DNA from: Planctomycetota bacterium
GTDB lineage: Bacteria > Planctomycetota > Brocadiia > SM23-32 > JAKLEA01
Length of the DNA: 64,000 nt
Direction: 5' to 3'
Assembly: GCA_022711755.1 (NCBI GenBank)
Contig: JAKLEA010000015.1
Span: forward strand, 1 to 64,000
Part shown: positions 1 through 7,449 of the stretch, one piece after another
Numbering within the stretch: position 1 is the stretch's first letter
Layout of the letters: the number at the start of each line of letters is the position of its first letter
Notes under the pieces: generated by a model
What the model saw: the letters and a program-made list of their open reading frames with translations, nothing else
What the model was told of the DNA's origin: nothing
The model's database searches: none
Translations under genes and position numbers: made by a program

Positions 1-91
1 CTGTCTAGAGATTACTCTGATTACTCTCTACCTTTAACCGTTTTCCAAGATACAAGGGTGTGCGAAACCGAAAGACCAAGGGTCTGAGGTT

Positions 92-1174
92 TTGCACACG
101 CGCGGACTCGCAATCGCGATGATTCTGTGTCTCGCCGTTTCCGTCAGCGCGCAGGAGGAGACGCGCGGCCTCGCCGTCAGCCCGCCGCCCGAATGGGCTA
201 AGTCGCTGGTCTCGAAGGAGCAGCTTGCGGCAGCGGAGACGTACGGCATACCCGTGGCGTTTGAGAACAGCATCGGGATGCGGTTTGTCCTGATTCCGCC
301 GGGGGAGTTCATGATGGGCGGCAAGTTGTCGCCCGAGGAGACCGACCGAAGATGGCCGGGCGGCAAATTGGAGTGGTATCAATGGGAACAGCCGCGCCAC
401 AAGGTGAAGATTACGAAGCCGTTCTACCTGAGCATCCAGGAGACGACGAAGGGGGAGTTTGCGAAGTTTGTCAGCGAGAAGGGATACAAGACCGATGCGG
501 AGAAGGCGGGGAAGGCATACGCATTTGTAAAGCAGAGCGACGGAAGCTGGAAGTATGAGGAAAGAAGCGGGACGAGTTGGAAAGACCCGAATTTCTCACA
601 AGAGGACCAGCATCCTGTCGTGTGCGCCAGTTGGAATGACGCGAAGGCGTTCTGCGACTGGCTGACGGAGAAGACCGGTCGTGACATTCCCGGTGTAGGG
701 GCGGGTTTGAAACCCGCCCCTACATACGGACTGCCGACGGAAGCGCAATGGGAATACGCTTCTCTGGCCGGGGGAAGCGGAATCTGGTGGTGGGGGGACA
801 ATGAGGAGAATGCCCAGGGCAACGCGAACATCGCAAGCTCAGGTGAGGAGATAAACTGGACTAACCCGTTCAAGGGAGTCAGGGACGGCCATACATTCAC
901 GGCTCCCGTTGGCAGTTTCAAGCCGAATGCGTGGGGGCTGTATGACGTGATAGGGAACGTGTGGGAATGGTGCGAGGACTGGTTCGACGAGGGCTATTAC
1001 TCGCGGAGTCCTTCGGAAGATCCGCCTGGACCTTCAAGCGGGCAATACCGCGTTATTCGCGGCGGCTCCTGGCTCAACTTTCCCAGGAACGCGCGGTCGT
1101 CCTACCGCTTCAGGAACACGCCAACGCTCGCCGTCACGCTCAACGGTTTTCGGGTTATGGTCGTAGTTCGCTGA
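92..1174 (+). CDS. Secreted SUMF1/FGE-fold protein with in-frame palindromic insert
   Basis: This is a formylglycine-generating-enzyme (SUMF1) fold protein of 360 residues. A hydrophobic N-terminal segment ending near SVSA-QE suggests Sec export. Family signatures are present: NSIGMRFVLIPPGEF near the start, LPTEAQWEYA in the middle, GNVWEWCEDW and a C-terminal RGGSW...GFRV block. The active-site cysteine pair of true sulfatase-activating enzymes is not visible in the C-terminal block, so it is probably a non-catalytic or ligand-binding member. The TTG start at 92 has GAGG just upstream; an ATG at 119 would still leave a usable signal peptide. Residues 202-211 (VGAGLKPAPT) are encoded by a palindromic repeat inserted just before the LPTEAQWEYA motif. 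No sulfatase gene lies nearby. Confidence 0.85.
   Translation: MHTRGLAIAMILCLAVSVSAQEETRGLAVSPPPEWAKSLVSKEQLAAAETYGIPVAFENSIGMRFVLIPPGEFMMGGKLSPEETDRRWPGGKLEWYQWEQPRHKVKITKPFYLSIQETTKGEFAKFVSEKGYKTDAEKAGKAYAFVKQSDGSWKYEERSGTSWKDPNFSQEDQHPVVCASWNDAKAFCDWLTEKTGRDIPGVGAGLKPAPTYGLPTEAQWEYASLAGGSGIWWWGDNEENAQGNANIASSGEEINWTNPFKGVRDGHTFTAPVGSFKPNAWGLYDVIGNVWEWCEDWFDEGYYSRSPSEDPPGPSSGQYRVIRGGSWLNFPRNARSSYRFRNTPTLAVTLNGFRVMVVVR
695..723. repeat. 29-nt palindromic (REP-like) element inside the SUMF1 gene
   Basis: Two 14-nt arms (GTAGGGGCGGGTTT and its exact complement) flank one central base. The flanking T and A extend the stem to 15 bp (694-724). It is read in frame as VGAGLKPAPT. A diverged copy lies at 37475-37503. 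The small perfect hairpin is typical of REP sequences, and a RAYT relic lies 600 bp downstream. Confidence 0.88.
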
Positions 1175-1243
1175 GGCCCGATTTTTTTTCTTTTTCCTTA
1201 ATTCTTTTTCCCTTTTTCCGGCCCGAGCGAAGCGAGTTGTTGG

Positions 1244-1281
1244 GTGGGTGCTTTGCGGCTCGTTTCGAACCGAGCACCCAC
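1244..1281. repeat. REP-like hairpin upstream of the RAYT relic
   Basis: Outer arms GTGGGTGCT (1244-1252) and AGCACCCAC (1273-1281) are exact complements. An inner near-perfect stem CGGCTCG / CGAACCG has a TTT loop. It lies 14 nt before the start codon of the RAYT relic. The GGGTGC/GCACCC core is shared with the hairpin just downstream of that gene, as expected for REPs bracketing their transposase. Confidence 0.75.
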
Positions 1282-1295
1282 GCGGAAGCTGAAAC

Positions 1296-1850
1296 ATGTC
1301 TCATTACCGACGAATCCGCGACGGTGGCGCGATCTATTTCTTTACGGTTGTGACACATGGCCGGCGCTAGTTTCTTTCCGATCCGGCCGTCTGGCGCCTC
1401 CTTCGCGAATCCATCCGCCGGACGCAATCCGAACGTCCGTTCGAGGTAATGGCGTTTGTTCTGTTGCCGGATCATTTCCACACAATTTGGGCCTTGCCAA
1501 ATGGTGACGCCGATTACTCAACCCGCCTGCGGCTAATAAAATAGCGTTTTACAATATCCCTTGTAGGCGAAGGGCGCGCGGGAGAATCACGATGTGATTC
1601 GCGGCGAAAACACGGCGAGCGCGATATTTGGCAGCGCCGGTTCTGGGAGCATAGGATTCGCGATGAGCGCGATTTCGATGCCCATTTCCATTACATCCAT
1701 TACAATCCGGTCAAGCACGGATTTGTCCGGAAGGTGATCGAATGGCCCTTCTCGACGTTCCATCGCTACCTTGGCGAAGGAACATACGAATCCGATTGGG
1801 GAATCGAAGAGCCAGAAATTATAAGAAATATGCGCGATGTTGGAGAATGA
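1296..1850 (+). pseudogene. REP-associated tyrosine transposase (IS200-like), two in-frame ambers
   Basis: Translation in a single frame from the ATG at 1296 to the TGA at 1848 gives 184 codons clearly related to RAYT/Y1_Tnp transposases. It opens MSHYRRIRDGGAIYFFTVVT and contains the HUH motif in LLPDHFHTIW. The C-terminal part has RRFWEHRIRDERDF and YIHYNPVKHGFV with the catalytic tyrosine. The frame is interrupted only by TAG at 1368-1370 (codon 25) and TAG at 1542-1544 (codon 83). There is no frameshift and the catalytic residues survive, so the decay looks recent. RAYTs process single-stranded REP hairpins, and hairpins flank this gene on both sides. Neighbouring genes use TAG as a normal stop, so readthrough is unlikely. 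Confidence 0.88.
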
Positions 1851-1869
1851 CGGATGGCATGATCCGCGT

Positions 1870-1884
1870 GGGTGCAGAGCACCC
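1870..1884. repeat. REP-like hairpin downstream of the RAYT relic
   Basis: GGGTGC-AGA-GCACCC is a perfect 6-bp stem with a 3-nt loop, 20 nt after the RAYT stop. It shares its core with the hairpin at 1244-1281. Confidence 0.65.
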
Positions 1885-1901
1885 TACAGCGGGGGGGAGT
1901 T

Positions 1902-2283
1902 GGAGGGGTTCTGTAAGCCGGGTTCTGTGCGCTCCGGGTTGCCCCGGGGGCGGCGGTCATTCATCCAGGCCTGCCGTTGCCGGCAGGCTCAAACGGCCTA
2001 CCCGGGAGTAATAGCGGCGCGGACCACGCCATCCTCCCCTATTTGGCCTTTCTCCCGGCGGGGCTTGCCGTGCCGGGGCCGTCGCCGGTCCCGCGGTGAG
2101 CTTTTACCTCGCCTTTTCACCCTTGCCGTCGCGTCGGGTTGCCCCGTCGCGCTTGGGCGGTGTGTTTTCTGTGGCGCTTTCCCTGGGCTTGCGCCCGGTG
2201 GGCGTTACCCACCGCCGCGTCCTGTGGAGCCCGGACTTTCCTCGCGCCGCCTTTCGGCGACCCGCGACCGCCCGAACCCCTCC
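1902..2283 (-). ncRNA. rnpB: RNase P RNA (class A)
   Basis: On the minus strand the universal 5' motif GAGGAAAGTCCGGGCTCC is at 2226-2243, and the 3' motif ACAGAACCCGGCTTA is at 1914-1928. The two ends pair as a perfect 10-bp P1 helix (GGAGGGGTTC at 2274-2283 with GAACCCCTCC at 1902-1911), which sets the boundaries to within a few bases. The length of about 380 nt is normal for a bacterial class A RNA. This is the catalytic subunit that matures tRNA 5' ends. Apparent reading frames across this stretch are artefacts of the GC-rich RNA. Its 3' end lies within 20 nt of the RAYT-flanking hairpin. Confidence 0.95.
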
Positions 2284-2289
2284 GCTGAT

Positions 2290-2319
2290 ACTATAGCAGG
2301 CCGGTGAGAAATCCTGAAA
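2290..2319 (-). promoter_or_regulatory. Candidate sigma-70 promoter of rnpB
   Basis: The -10 TATAGT (2290-2295) lies 6 nt before the RNA start inferred from the P1 helix. A weak -35, TTTCAG, lies at 2314-2319 with 18-nt spacing. Confidence 0.5.
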
Positions 2320-2675
2320 CGACCATTTCACGAAAGGTAATGGGGCAATTGCAGGCGCGTCTCCTTGTAGCGCGTTTGGCCGCATACGGACGGACTTGCC
2401 TGCGTGAAGACGGATCATGCAGGTTCAAAAAAGCCCCGGCAAGCCGGGTTAACGGCAGGGCGGCAGCAAGACTGCCGCACTCCAGGATCATGCGTTCGTC
2501 AGGAACCCGCCACCTCGAAACGCCCTTTTCATCTTGACTGTCCGGATGGGCAGGAATAACATCCGTCTTGCGTGCTTGCTTTTTAGCGATATCAGGGATA
2601 CAAGCGCAGGGTCTGAAGGTGACTGAAATCCGTCCTGACGGGGAGCGAAAGATTGCCGGGGGAAGCACGGCTGGG
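2296..2675. other. Gap between rnpB and the TPR gene, with two small hairpins
   Basis: No convincing gene was found. It contains the hairpin CCCGGC-AA-GCCGGG at 2435-2448 and the hairpin GCGGCAG-CAAGA-CTGCCGC at 2460-2478, neither followed by a T-run. The second resembles REP stems in size and may belong to the same repeat invasion. The promoter of the downstream TPR/ExbBD operon should lie in this stretch but is not obvious. Confidence 0.5.
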
Positions 2676-3788
2676 TTGCGCGTCCTGATCGGCTTCCTGT
2701 GCGTCTGCGCCGTATGCCCGGCGCAGCAGAAGGACACGGTCACTGTCAAACGGGATGATAAGGGCGGGCTGGAGCAGAAAAAGGGCGTCATAGTATCCGA
2801 AGGTTACAAGGAAATCGTCCTGAAGACCGGCGAGAAGGAGGGGGAGGTTGAGCGCATCCCTCTGGGGGACGTTACGCTGGTGCAGTACGGCGCGCAGTCC
2901 ATCAACCTGAACAACGCGCCCGGAGACATCCAGCAGGGGGATTACGACCGGGCGGTAAAGCGCCTTGAGGCGGCCCGGGCTGAGGAACTTCCGGAGGGGT
3001 TGAAGCTTCGGGCGCTCATGATGGAAGCCCGGATGAAGCTCTTCCTTTCGCAGTGCTTCGAGTCGTCGTCCCCGGAGGGCAAGGCGGAGGTTGACGCCTT
3101 CCGCAAAGACGCGGCGGCATTTTACGGCAAGGTCATTGAGACGGCTCCGGGCTTTCGATTCGCGCCGGAGGCGCACGTCGGGTTGCTGAGCGCTCTGATT
3201 CTGAGCGGAAGGACCGACGAGGCAGCGGCAGCGGCAAACGCGATAAAGGCTAAGACGGATTATCCGCCGCGCGAGGCGATGAGGGCCGAGGCGTGGACGG
3301 CCAGGCTGGCGGCCGTTTCCAGGAAGGCCCATGTCGAGGCGGTGAAACAGCTTGACGGGGTCATCTCCCGCGCGATGAAGGCGGAGCCGGCGATGGCCGA
3401 GGTTGCAGACGAGGCCCGATTCTTGAAAGGCATGTGTCTCTGGGAGTTGAAGGATTACAGGGCGGCGGAAGAGGAATTCGAGCGGGTCGGCATTTTTGCC
3501 CAGGAAGAGGAGATGAAGGCGCTGGGCATGACCGCCCGCGGGGAATGCCTGATGGAGCGAGGCGAGATGCGGGAGGCATTGTTCAGCTTCCTGCGGGTCG
3601 AAGTGTTGCATTTCCGGGTCAAGCCGCTTCATGCGAAGTCCCTCTACATGAGCGCCAGATGCGCGGAGTCCGAAAAGGTGCAACTGCCCGAAAGGGCCGC
3701 CGAGATGCGCAAGACGCTTGCGACGCGTTACGCGGAATCGCCATGGGCAAGGTTACTCAAGACACAGCAGCAATCCCCCGCGCCTTAG
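2676..3788 (+). CDS. Secreted TPR-repeat protein, first gene of the ExbB/ExbD operon
   Basis: A protein of about 370 residues with a signal peptide (LRVLIGFLCVCAVCPAQQ) is followed by a short beta-rich region and then helical repeats rich in Ala, Glu and Arg. Recurring patterns such as FRFAPEAHVGLLSALI and LWELKDYRAAEEEFERV fit tetratricopeptide repeats. The start chosen is TTG at 2676, which places the signal peptide at the N-terminus behind a purine-rich GGGGGAA; the frame is open from 2568. It probably sits in the periplasm. It is followed after 26 nt by ExbB and two ExbD genes, so it may be the periplasmic partner of that proton-driven system. The function is not known from sequence. Confidence 0.75.
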   Translation: MRVLIGFLCVCAVCPAQQKDTVTVKRDDKGGLEQKKGVIVSEGYKEIVLKTGEKEGEVERIPLGDVTLVQYGAQSINLNNAPGDIQQGDYDRAVKRLEAARAEELPEGLKLRALMMEARMKLFLSQCFESSSPEGKAEVDAFRKDAAAFYGKVIETAPGFRFAPEAHVGLLSALILSGRTDEAAAAANAIKAKTDYPPREAMRAEAWTARLAAVSRKAHVEAVKQLDGVISRAMKAEPAMAEVADEARFLKGMCLWELKDYRAAEEEFERVGIFAQEEEMKALGMTARGECLMERGEMREALFSFLRVEVLHFRVKPLHAKSLYMSARCAESEKVQLPERAAEMRKTLATRYAESPWARLLKTQQQSPAP

Positions 3789-3814
3789 TGAAGGCGCAAC
3801 CAAGGAGAACGGAG

Positions 3815-4744
3815 TTGAGAATATTCAAAGGCGCAATACTCGTCCTGATTTGTATCGCATTGACGGGACTTGCGTCCCGGACAGTGATGGCGCAGGACTC
3901 GGCCAGGCCCGATCCCGCCGAGCCTGATCCGTCCGCCGCGCCTGCCGACATTCCCTCCCCCGCAGCGACTCCGCCCGCAACTCCGCCCGCCGCGGCCGGA
4001 ACGGAGCAGGAAGTCGCGAACGCTGATGTCAAGAGTGAGCGGATGAGCATGCGGCAGCTTATGACGGAAGGCGGATGGGTCGGCTACATCATAATCGGGT
4101 GTTCGGTCCTGGCCTTCTCAATCGCATTGAAGCTTGTGGTGAATCTCAGACGTTCGGACATGTGCCCTGAACCTGTCATTGCCGAACTGACCGGGGCGAT
4201 ATCGGAAGGGCGTTTTGATGACGCGATTTCTTCATGCCGTACGGCTGATATAACTCTCACTCGGATAGTGGCGGCAGGCCTTGCCCGGCGCGTAAACGGT
4301 CCGGAGGAGATGCAATCTGCCGCGGCGGCGACGGCGGAGGAGGAGAATGCGCGGCTTCAGGACAAGGTCGGATGGCTGAACATTTTGGGAAATATCAGCC
4401 CTATGCTCGGCCTGTTGGGGACGGTTCTGGGCATGGTGCAGGCGTTCAACAAGATAGCCAAGCATGGAAATCCCACCGCGCAGGACCTTGCCGGAGACAT
4501 TCAGTTCGCCTTGATCACGACCGTTCAGGGGCTGATAGTGGCGATCCCATGCCTGGCCGCGTATTCGCTTATCAAGAGCATGGCGGCGCAGAGAATGATG
4601 AACGTCAACGCGGCTGCCGGCGGATTGCTTGAGATAGCGGCGGGGAAGACGCAGGCCGCGGCATTGCCGGCATCGCAGCCGGCCGCCCAGCCGCCCCCGA
4701 AGAAATCCGGACCCCCGGTTCCTCCTCCCCCGCTTCCGGAATAA
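3815..4744 (+). CDS. exbB: MotA/TolQ/ExbB proton-channel protein with signal peptide
   Basis: This 309-residue member of the MotA/TolQ/ExbB family forms, with ExbD, the inner-membrane proton channel that powers TonB- or Tol-type envelope work. The TTG start at 3815 is set by AAGGAG at 3802-3807. The N-terminus is a signal peptide (ILVLICIALTGLASRTVMA) followed by a Pro/Ala-rich linker, then a first membrane helix (VGYIIIGCSVLAFSIALKLVV) and a cytoplasmic region. The conserved LGNISPMLGLLGTVLGMVQAF and QFALITTVQGLIVAIPCLAAY helices follow. The tail is Pro-rich. The leading signal peptide and periplasmic extension are additions not found in E. coli ExbB. Two ExbD genes follow directly. Confidence 0.9.
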   Translation: MRIFKGAILVLICIALTGLASRTVMAQDSARPDPAEPDPSAAPADIPSPAATPPATPPAAAGTEQEVANADVKSERMSMRQLMTEGGWVGYIIIGCSVLAFSIALKLVVNLRRSDMCPEPVIAELTGAISEGRFDDAISSCRTADITLTRIVAAGLARRVNGPEEMQSAAAATAEEENARLQDKVGWLNILGNISPMLGLLGTVLGMVQAFNKIAKHGNPTAQDLAGDIQFALITTVQGLIVAIPCLAAYSLIKSMAAQRMMNVNAAAGGLLEIAAGKTQAAALPASQPAAQPPPKKSGPPVPPPPLPE

Positions 4745-4788
4745 TTTCTTCCATTCAACCGTCCCATCCGCAACGGGAAAATCAGCAA

Positions 4789-5259
4789 GTGTCGTCAATC
4801 GCGCTGCAAGCCAAACGCGCCGAAGAGAAGTTCGGTATCAACATGACGCCGATGATTGACGTCACGTTCCAGTTGATCATATTCTTCATGGTTGTTGCTA
4901 CTATGAGCCGTCTTGAGCTTGAGGCAAACCTGAAATTGCCTTTCGCGGACATGGCGATCATCGAGGAAACGCCTGATGCTAACCGCCTTGTGATAAATGT
5001 TGACAAGGATGAGAAAATCATCATCTACGGCAAGACCTACACCGATGTCGAACTTGAAAACCACCTGAAGCAGGAGGCTGCGAGGGCGAAGCAGCGATTC
5101 GGCGACGACTGGCGGAATATGACGCCCGTCCTGATCCGCTGCGATCAGGACATCCGCTGGAGCGCGCTCAGGATCGTGCTTGACAAGTTGAACGCGGCTC
5201 GCTTCTACCGCGTTCAGATGGGCGCTTACAGCCCCGAGAGCGAGAGGAAGCCGGATTAA
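4789..5259 (+). CDS. exbD: ExbD/TolR family protein (first copy)
   Basis: This 156-residue protein has the ExbD/TolR layout: a short cytoplasmic N-terminus, INMTPMIDVTFQLIIFFMVVATM with the membrane aspartate needed for proton flow, and a periplasmic domain. The periplasmic domain ends in DQDIRWSALRIVLDKLNAARFYRVQMG. The start is GTG at 4789 and has no strong Shine-Dalgarno sequence. It lies 44 nt behind exbB. Its stop codon TAA shares its last base with the ATG of the second ExbD gene, which suggests translational coupling. Confidence 0.92.
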   Translation: MSSIALQAKRAEEKFGINMTPMIDVTFQLIIFFMVVATMSRLELEANLKLPFADMAIIEETPDANRLVINVDKDEKIIIYGKTYTDVELENHLKQEAARAKQRFGDDWRNMTPVLIRCDQDIRWSALRIVLDKLNAARFYRVQMGAYSPESERKPD

Positions 5260-5759
5260 TGGCGATGACGCTCAGAAAACCCGGCAGCGGAACCGGGGAG
5301 ACGCCGGAATTGAACCTGACGCCGATGATTGACGTCGTGTTTCAGCTTCTCTCATTCTTCCTGGTCACGGCCCGGTTTCTGCCAAGCGAGGGCATATTGC
5401 AGACCCAGATGCCCGAACCGACGAAAGCGACCGCGGCGAAGCCGGTAGAGAACCCGGAAGACATCGAGGTTCAGGAATTTGAGGACGTGGTGGTGCATCT
5501 GCGAATGGACGGAGATACGGATTCTGCGATATTGCGGATCAAGATCAACAGCACCGCGGTTGACTCGATTGCGTCTCTATATCCAAGACTTGCTCGGATC
5601 AGGAATCTTTTCAAGGACAGCAGCAAAGGGCCGCCGCGCTGCGTGATCAACTGCGCGGACGATGTGCGTTATAAGGACCTTGTAAAGGCGATAAGCGCCG
5701 CCCAGCAGGCTGAGTTCCCGAACATTTCGTTTGCCAACGTGCGGGTCGGTTCGGAATAA
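5259..5759 (+). CDS. exbD: ExbD/TolR family protein (second copy)
   Basis: This 166-residue ExbD/TolR homolog has ELNLTPMIDVVFQLLSFFLVTARF as its single membrane helix with the conserved aspartate. A periplasmic domain containing EVQEFEDVVVHLRMDGDTDS follows, and it ends in DVRYKDLVKAISAAQQAEFPNISFANV. It overlaps the first ExbD gene by one base (TAATG). Two different ExbD subunits beside one ExbB are common in planctomycete-like and other diderm bacteria, where they may form a heteromeric rotor. No TonB or TonB-dependent receptor gene is in the window, so the energised target is unknown. Confidence 0.92.
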   Translation: MAMTLRKPGSGTGETPELNLTPMIDVVFQLLSFFLVTARFLPSEGILQTQMPEPTKATAAKPVENPEDIEVQEFEDVVVHLRMDGDTDSAILRIKINSTAVDSIASLYPRLARIRNLFKDSSKGPPRCVINCADDVRYKDLVKAISAAQQAEFPNISFANVRVGSE

Positions 5760-5831
5760 TGTAGCCGCTACAACACCCGGCACGGCCCCCGGCATTCCAG
5801 GAATGGCAATGCGTTTCCGAGGAACGAAACC

Positions 5832-7226
5832 ATGTCTGAATCCATGCGCGAATGCTGCGGCCTTTTCGGCGTCTATGACGCCGATTCTGCGATAGAGAAG
5901 ACGTACATCGGCCTGATGTCCCTGCAGCACAGGGGGGAGGAAAGCGCGGGCGTCGCCTGCACCGATGGGCGCAGGATGGACGGCCACGTGGGGATGGGCC
6001 TTGTACCGGATGTTTTCAACCAGAATACAGTTGATCGTTTCAAACCCTTCCGTTCAGCGATAGGGCATGTGCGTTATTCGACGCTTGGCAGCAGCACGAT
6101 CAAGAATGCGCAGCCGTTGCTTATTAATCTTAGAGGCAAACCAATCGCCGTTGCCCTGAACGGACAGATAACCAACGCAGCGACTCTCAGGAAGGAATAT
6201 GAGGACAAGGGAAGCATATTCACTACCTCCACCGATACGGAGGTGATACTTCATGTGCTGGCCGATCCGAGGCACGCCTCGCTTCAGGACGCATTCGAAC
6301 ATTCGCTCTGCCACCTTGAAGGCTCGTTCTGTCTGCTTTTTCTGACGCCGAAGGAGATGATCGCCGTTCGTGACCCGCACGGGTTCAAACCGCTCTGCCT
6401 GGGGCAGCAGGGCAACACCTGGGCAGTGTCATCGGAATCATGCGCGTTCGACCACGCCGGATTCCGGTTCACGCGAGAGGTTGAACCGGGGGAGATCGTG
6501 AAAATCAACCGGTTTGGTCTTGACGCAAGACGCTTCGCCCCGAAGGAATGCCCGCGTTCGCACTGTATATTTGAATTGATATATTTCGCCCGGGACGACA
6601 GTTACATTTTCGGCCGCTCCGTATATTCCTATCGCAAGGCCTTGGGACGGGCGCTTGCGCTGGAGAGCGGAGTGGAGGCGGAGATGGTCATGTCGGTCCC
6701 GTCCGGCGGAGATTCCGCCGCGCTGGGGTACCACGAGGAATCAGGCATACCTCTAGAGCATGGTTTCGTGCGTAACCGATACATCGGAAGGACATTCATA
6801 CGCCCGGCCGATCTTGAGCGAGCGAAACTGGCCGACCTGAAGTTGAACGCGGTTTCCGATGTCATAAAAGGAAAAAGGGTTGTTGTTGTTGACGATTCGA
6901 TCGTGCGGGGGACGACCAGCAGGTCGCGCATAGGCCTCATCAAACAGGCCGGGGCGAAAGAGGTGCACGTCCGTATAACCTGTCCGCCGTTGAAGCATAC
7001 CTGCCATTACGGGATAGACATGCAGCAGGACGAGGACCTGATCGCGGCGCAGTACGACCCCCGGCAGATCGAGAGATTTCTCGCCGTGGACAGCCTGCAC
7101 TACCTGGAATTCGATTCGATGCTGGACTGTCTGGGCGACGCGCGGAACGATTTCTGCGTCGCATGCTTCAAGGGGAATTATCCGGTTAAGCTACGGGATA
7201 AGGTATGTAAGGAGCAACTGGGTTAA
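5832..7226 (+). CDS. purF: Amidophosphoribosyltransferase
   Basis: PurF makes 5-phosphoribosylamine from PRPP and glutamine, the first step of purine synthesis. The 464-residue protein begins MSESMRECCGLFGVYD. Cys9 should become the N-terminal glutamine-amidotransferase nucleophile after removal of a short propeptide, as in Bacillus PurF. QHRGEESAGVA follows. The phosphoribosyltransferase half has the PRPP loop VVVVDDSIVRGTTSR. Cysteines at the positions that bind the 4Fe-4S cluster in Bacillus-type PurF are present (SHCIFELIYF, KHTCHYGID, FCVACFKG), so an Fe-S, oxygen-sensitive form is likely. It stands 72 nt behind the ExbD pair and may share their transcript. Confidence 0.95.
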   Translation: MSESMRECCGLFGVYDADSAIEKTYIGLMSLQHRGEESAGVACTDGRRMDGHVGMGLVPDVFNQNTVDRFKPFRSAIGHVRYSTLGSSTIKNAQPLLINLRGKPIAVALNGQITNAATLRKEYEDKGSIFTTSTDTEVILHVLADPRHASLQDAFEHSLCHLEGSFCLLFLTPKEMIAVRDPHGFKPLCLGQQGNTWAVSSESCAFDHAGFRFTREVEPGEIVKINRFGLDARRFAPKECPRSHCIFELIYFARDDSYIFGRSVYSYRKALGRALALESGVEAEMVMSVPSGGDSAALGYHEESGIPLEHGFVRNRYIGRTFIRPADLERAKLADLKLNAVSDVIKGKRVVVVDDSIVRGTTSRSRIGLIKQAGAKEVHVRITCPPLKHTCHYGIDMQQDEDLIAAQYDPRQIERFLAVDSLHYLEFDSMLDCLGDARNDFCVACFKGNYPVKLRDKVCKEQLG

Positions 7227-7383
7227 CAGGCAGCGAATTGGGGCAAAAATATGGCATCCCATAATTGGACATTCGAGACCTGCGTGTTTAGTCTTGCCAC
7301 TGTTTATATATAATATCTTGTGGGCGAAGTAATTGCGGGTTGAGGGGGCGGCAATCATGATAAAAATTTGCGGCATTAATGCC

Positions 7384-7413
7384 TTGACAGAGTACTATCA
7401 ATTGTTGTATCTG
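7384..7413 (+). promoter_or_regulatory. Candidate promoter of the RrF2 regulator
   Basis: TTGACA at 7384-7389 is followed after 18 nt by TATCTG at 7408-7413, 37 nt before the RrF2 start codon. The -35 is perfect and the -10 is weak, which would suit an autoregulated gene. An AT-rich stretch with TATATAATAT around 7305-7316 is an alternative. Confidence 0.45.
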
Positions 7414-7449
7414 GCAATGAGCGAGGTTGAACTAACGAGAGGTTTTACA

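Noticed and set aside
1296..1850. UAG recoding to explain the interrupted transposase
   Set aside because: At least the RrF2 gene ends with TAG as its only nearby stop, so general readthrough is unlikely. Simple nonsense mutation is the cheaper explanation.
1837..2307. Open reading frames across the RNase P RNA gene on both strands
   Set aside because: The stretch is fully explained by the conserved rnpB motifs and P1 pairing. The frames are by-products of GC-rich RNA sequence.
2592..3683. Long minus-strand reading frame opposite the TPR gene
   Set aside because: It is the shadow of a high-GC gene. Its translation is low-complexity and the plus-strand product has a signal peptide and TPR-like repeats.
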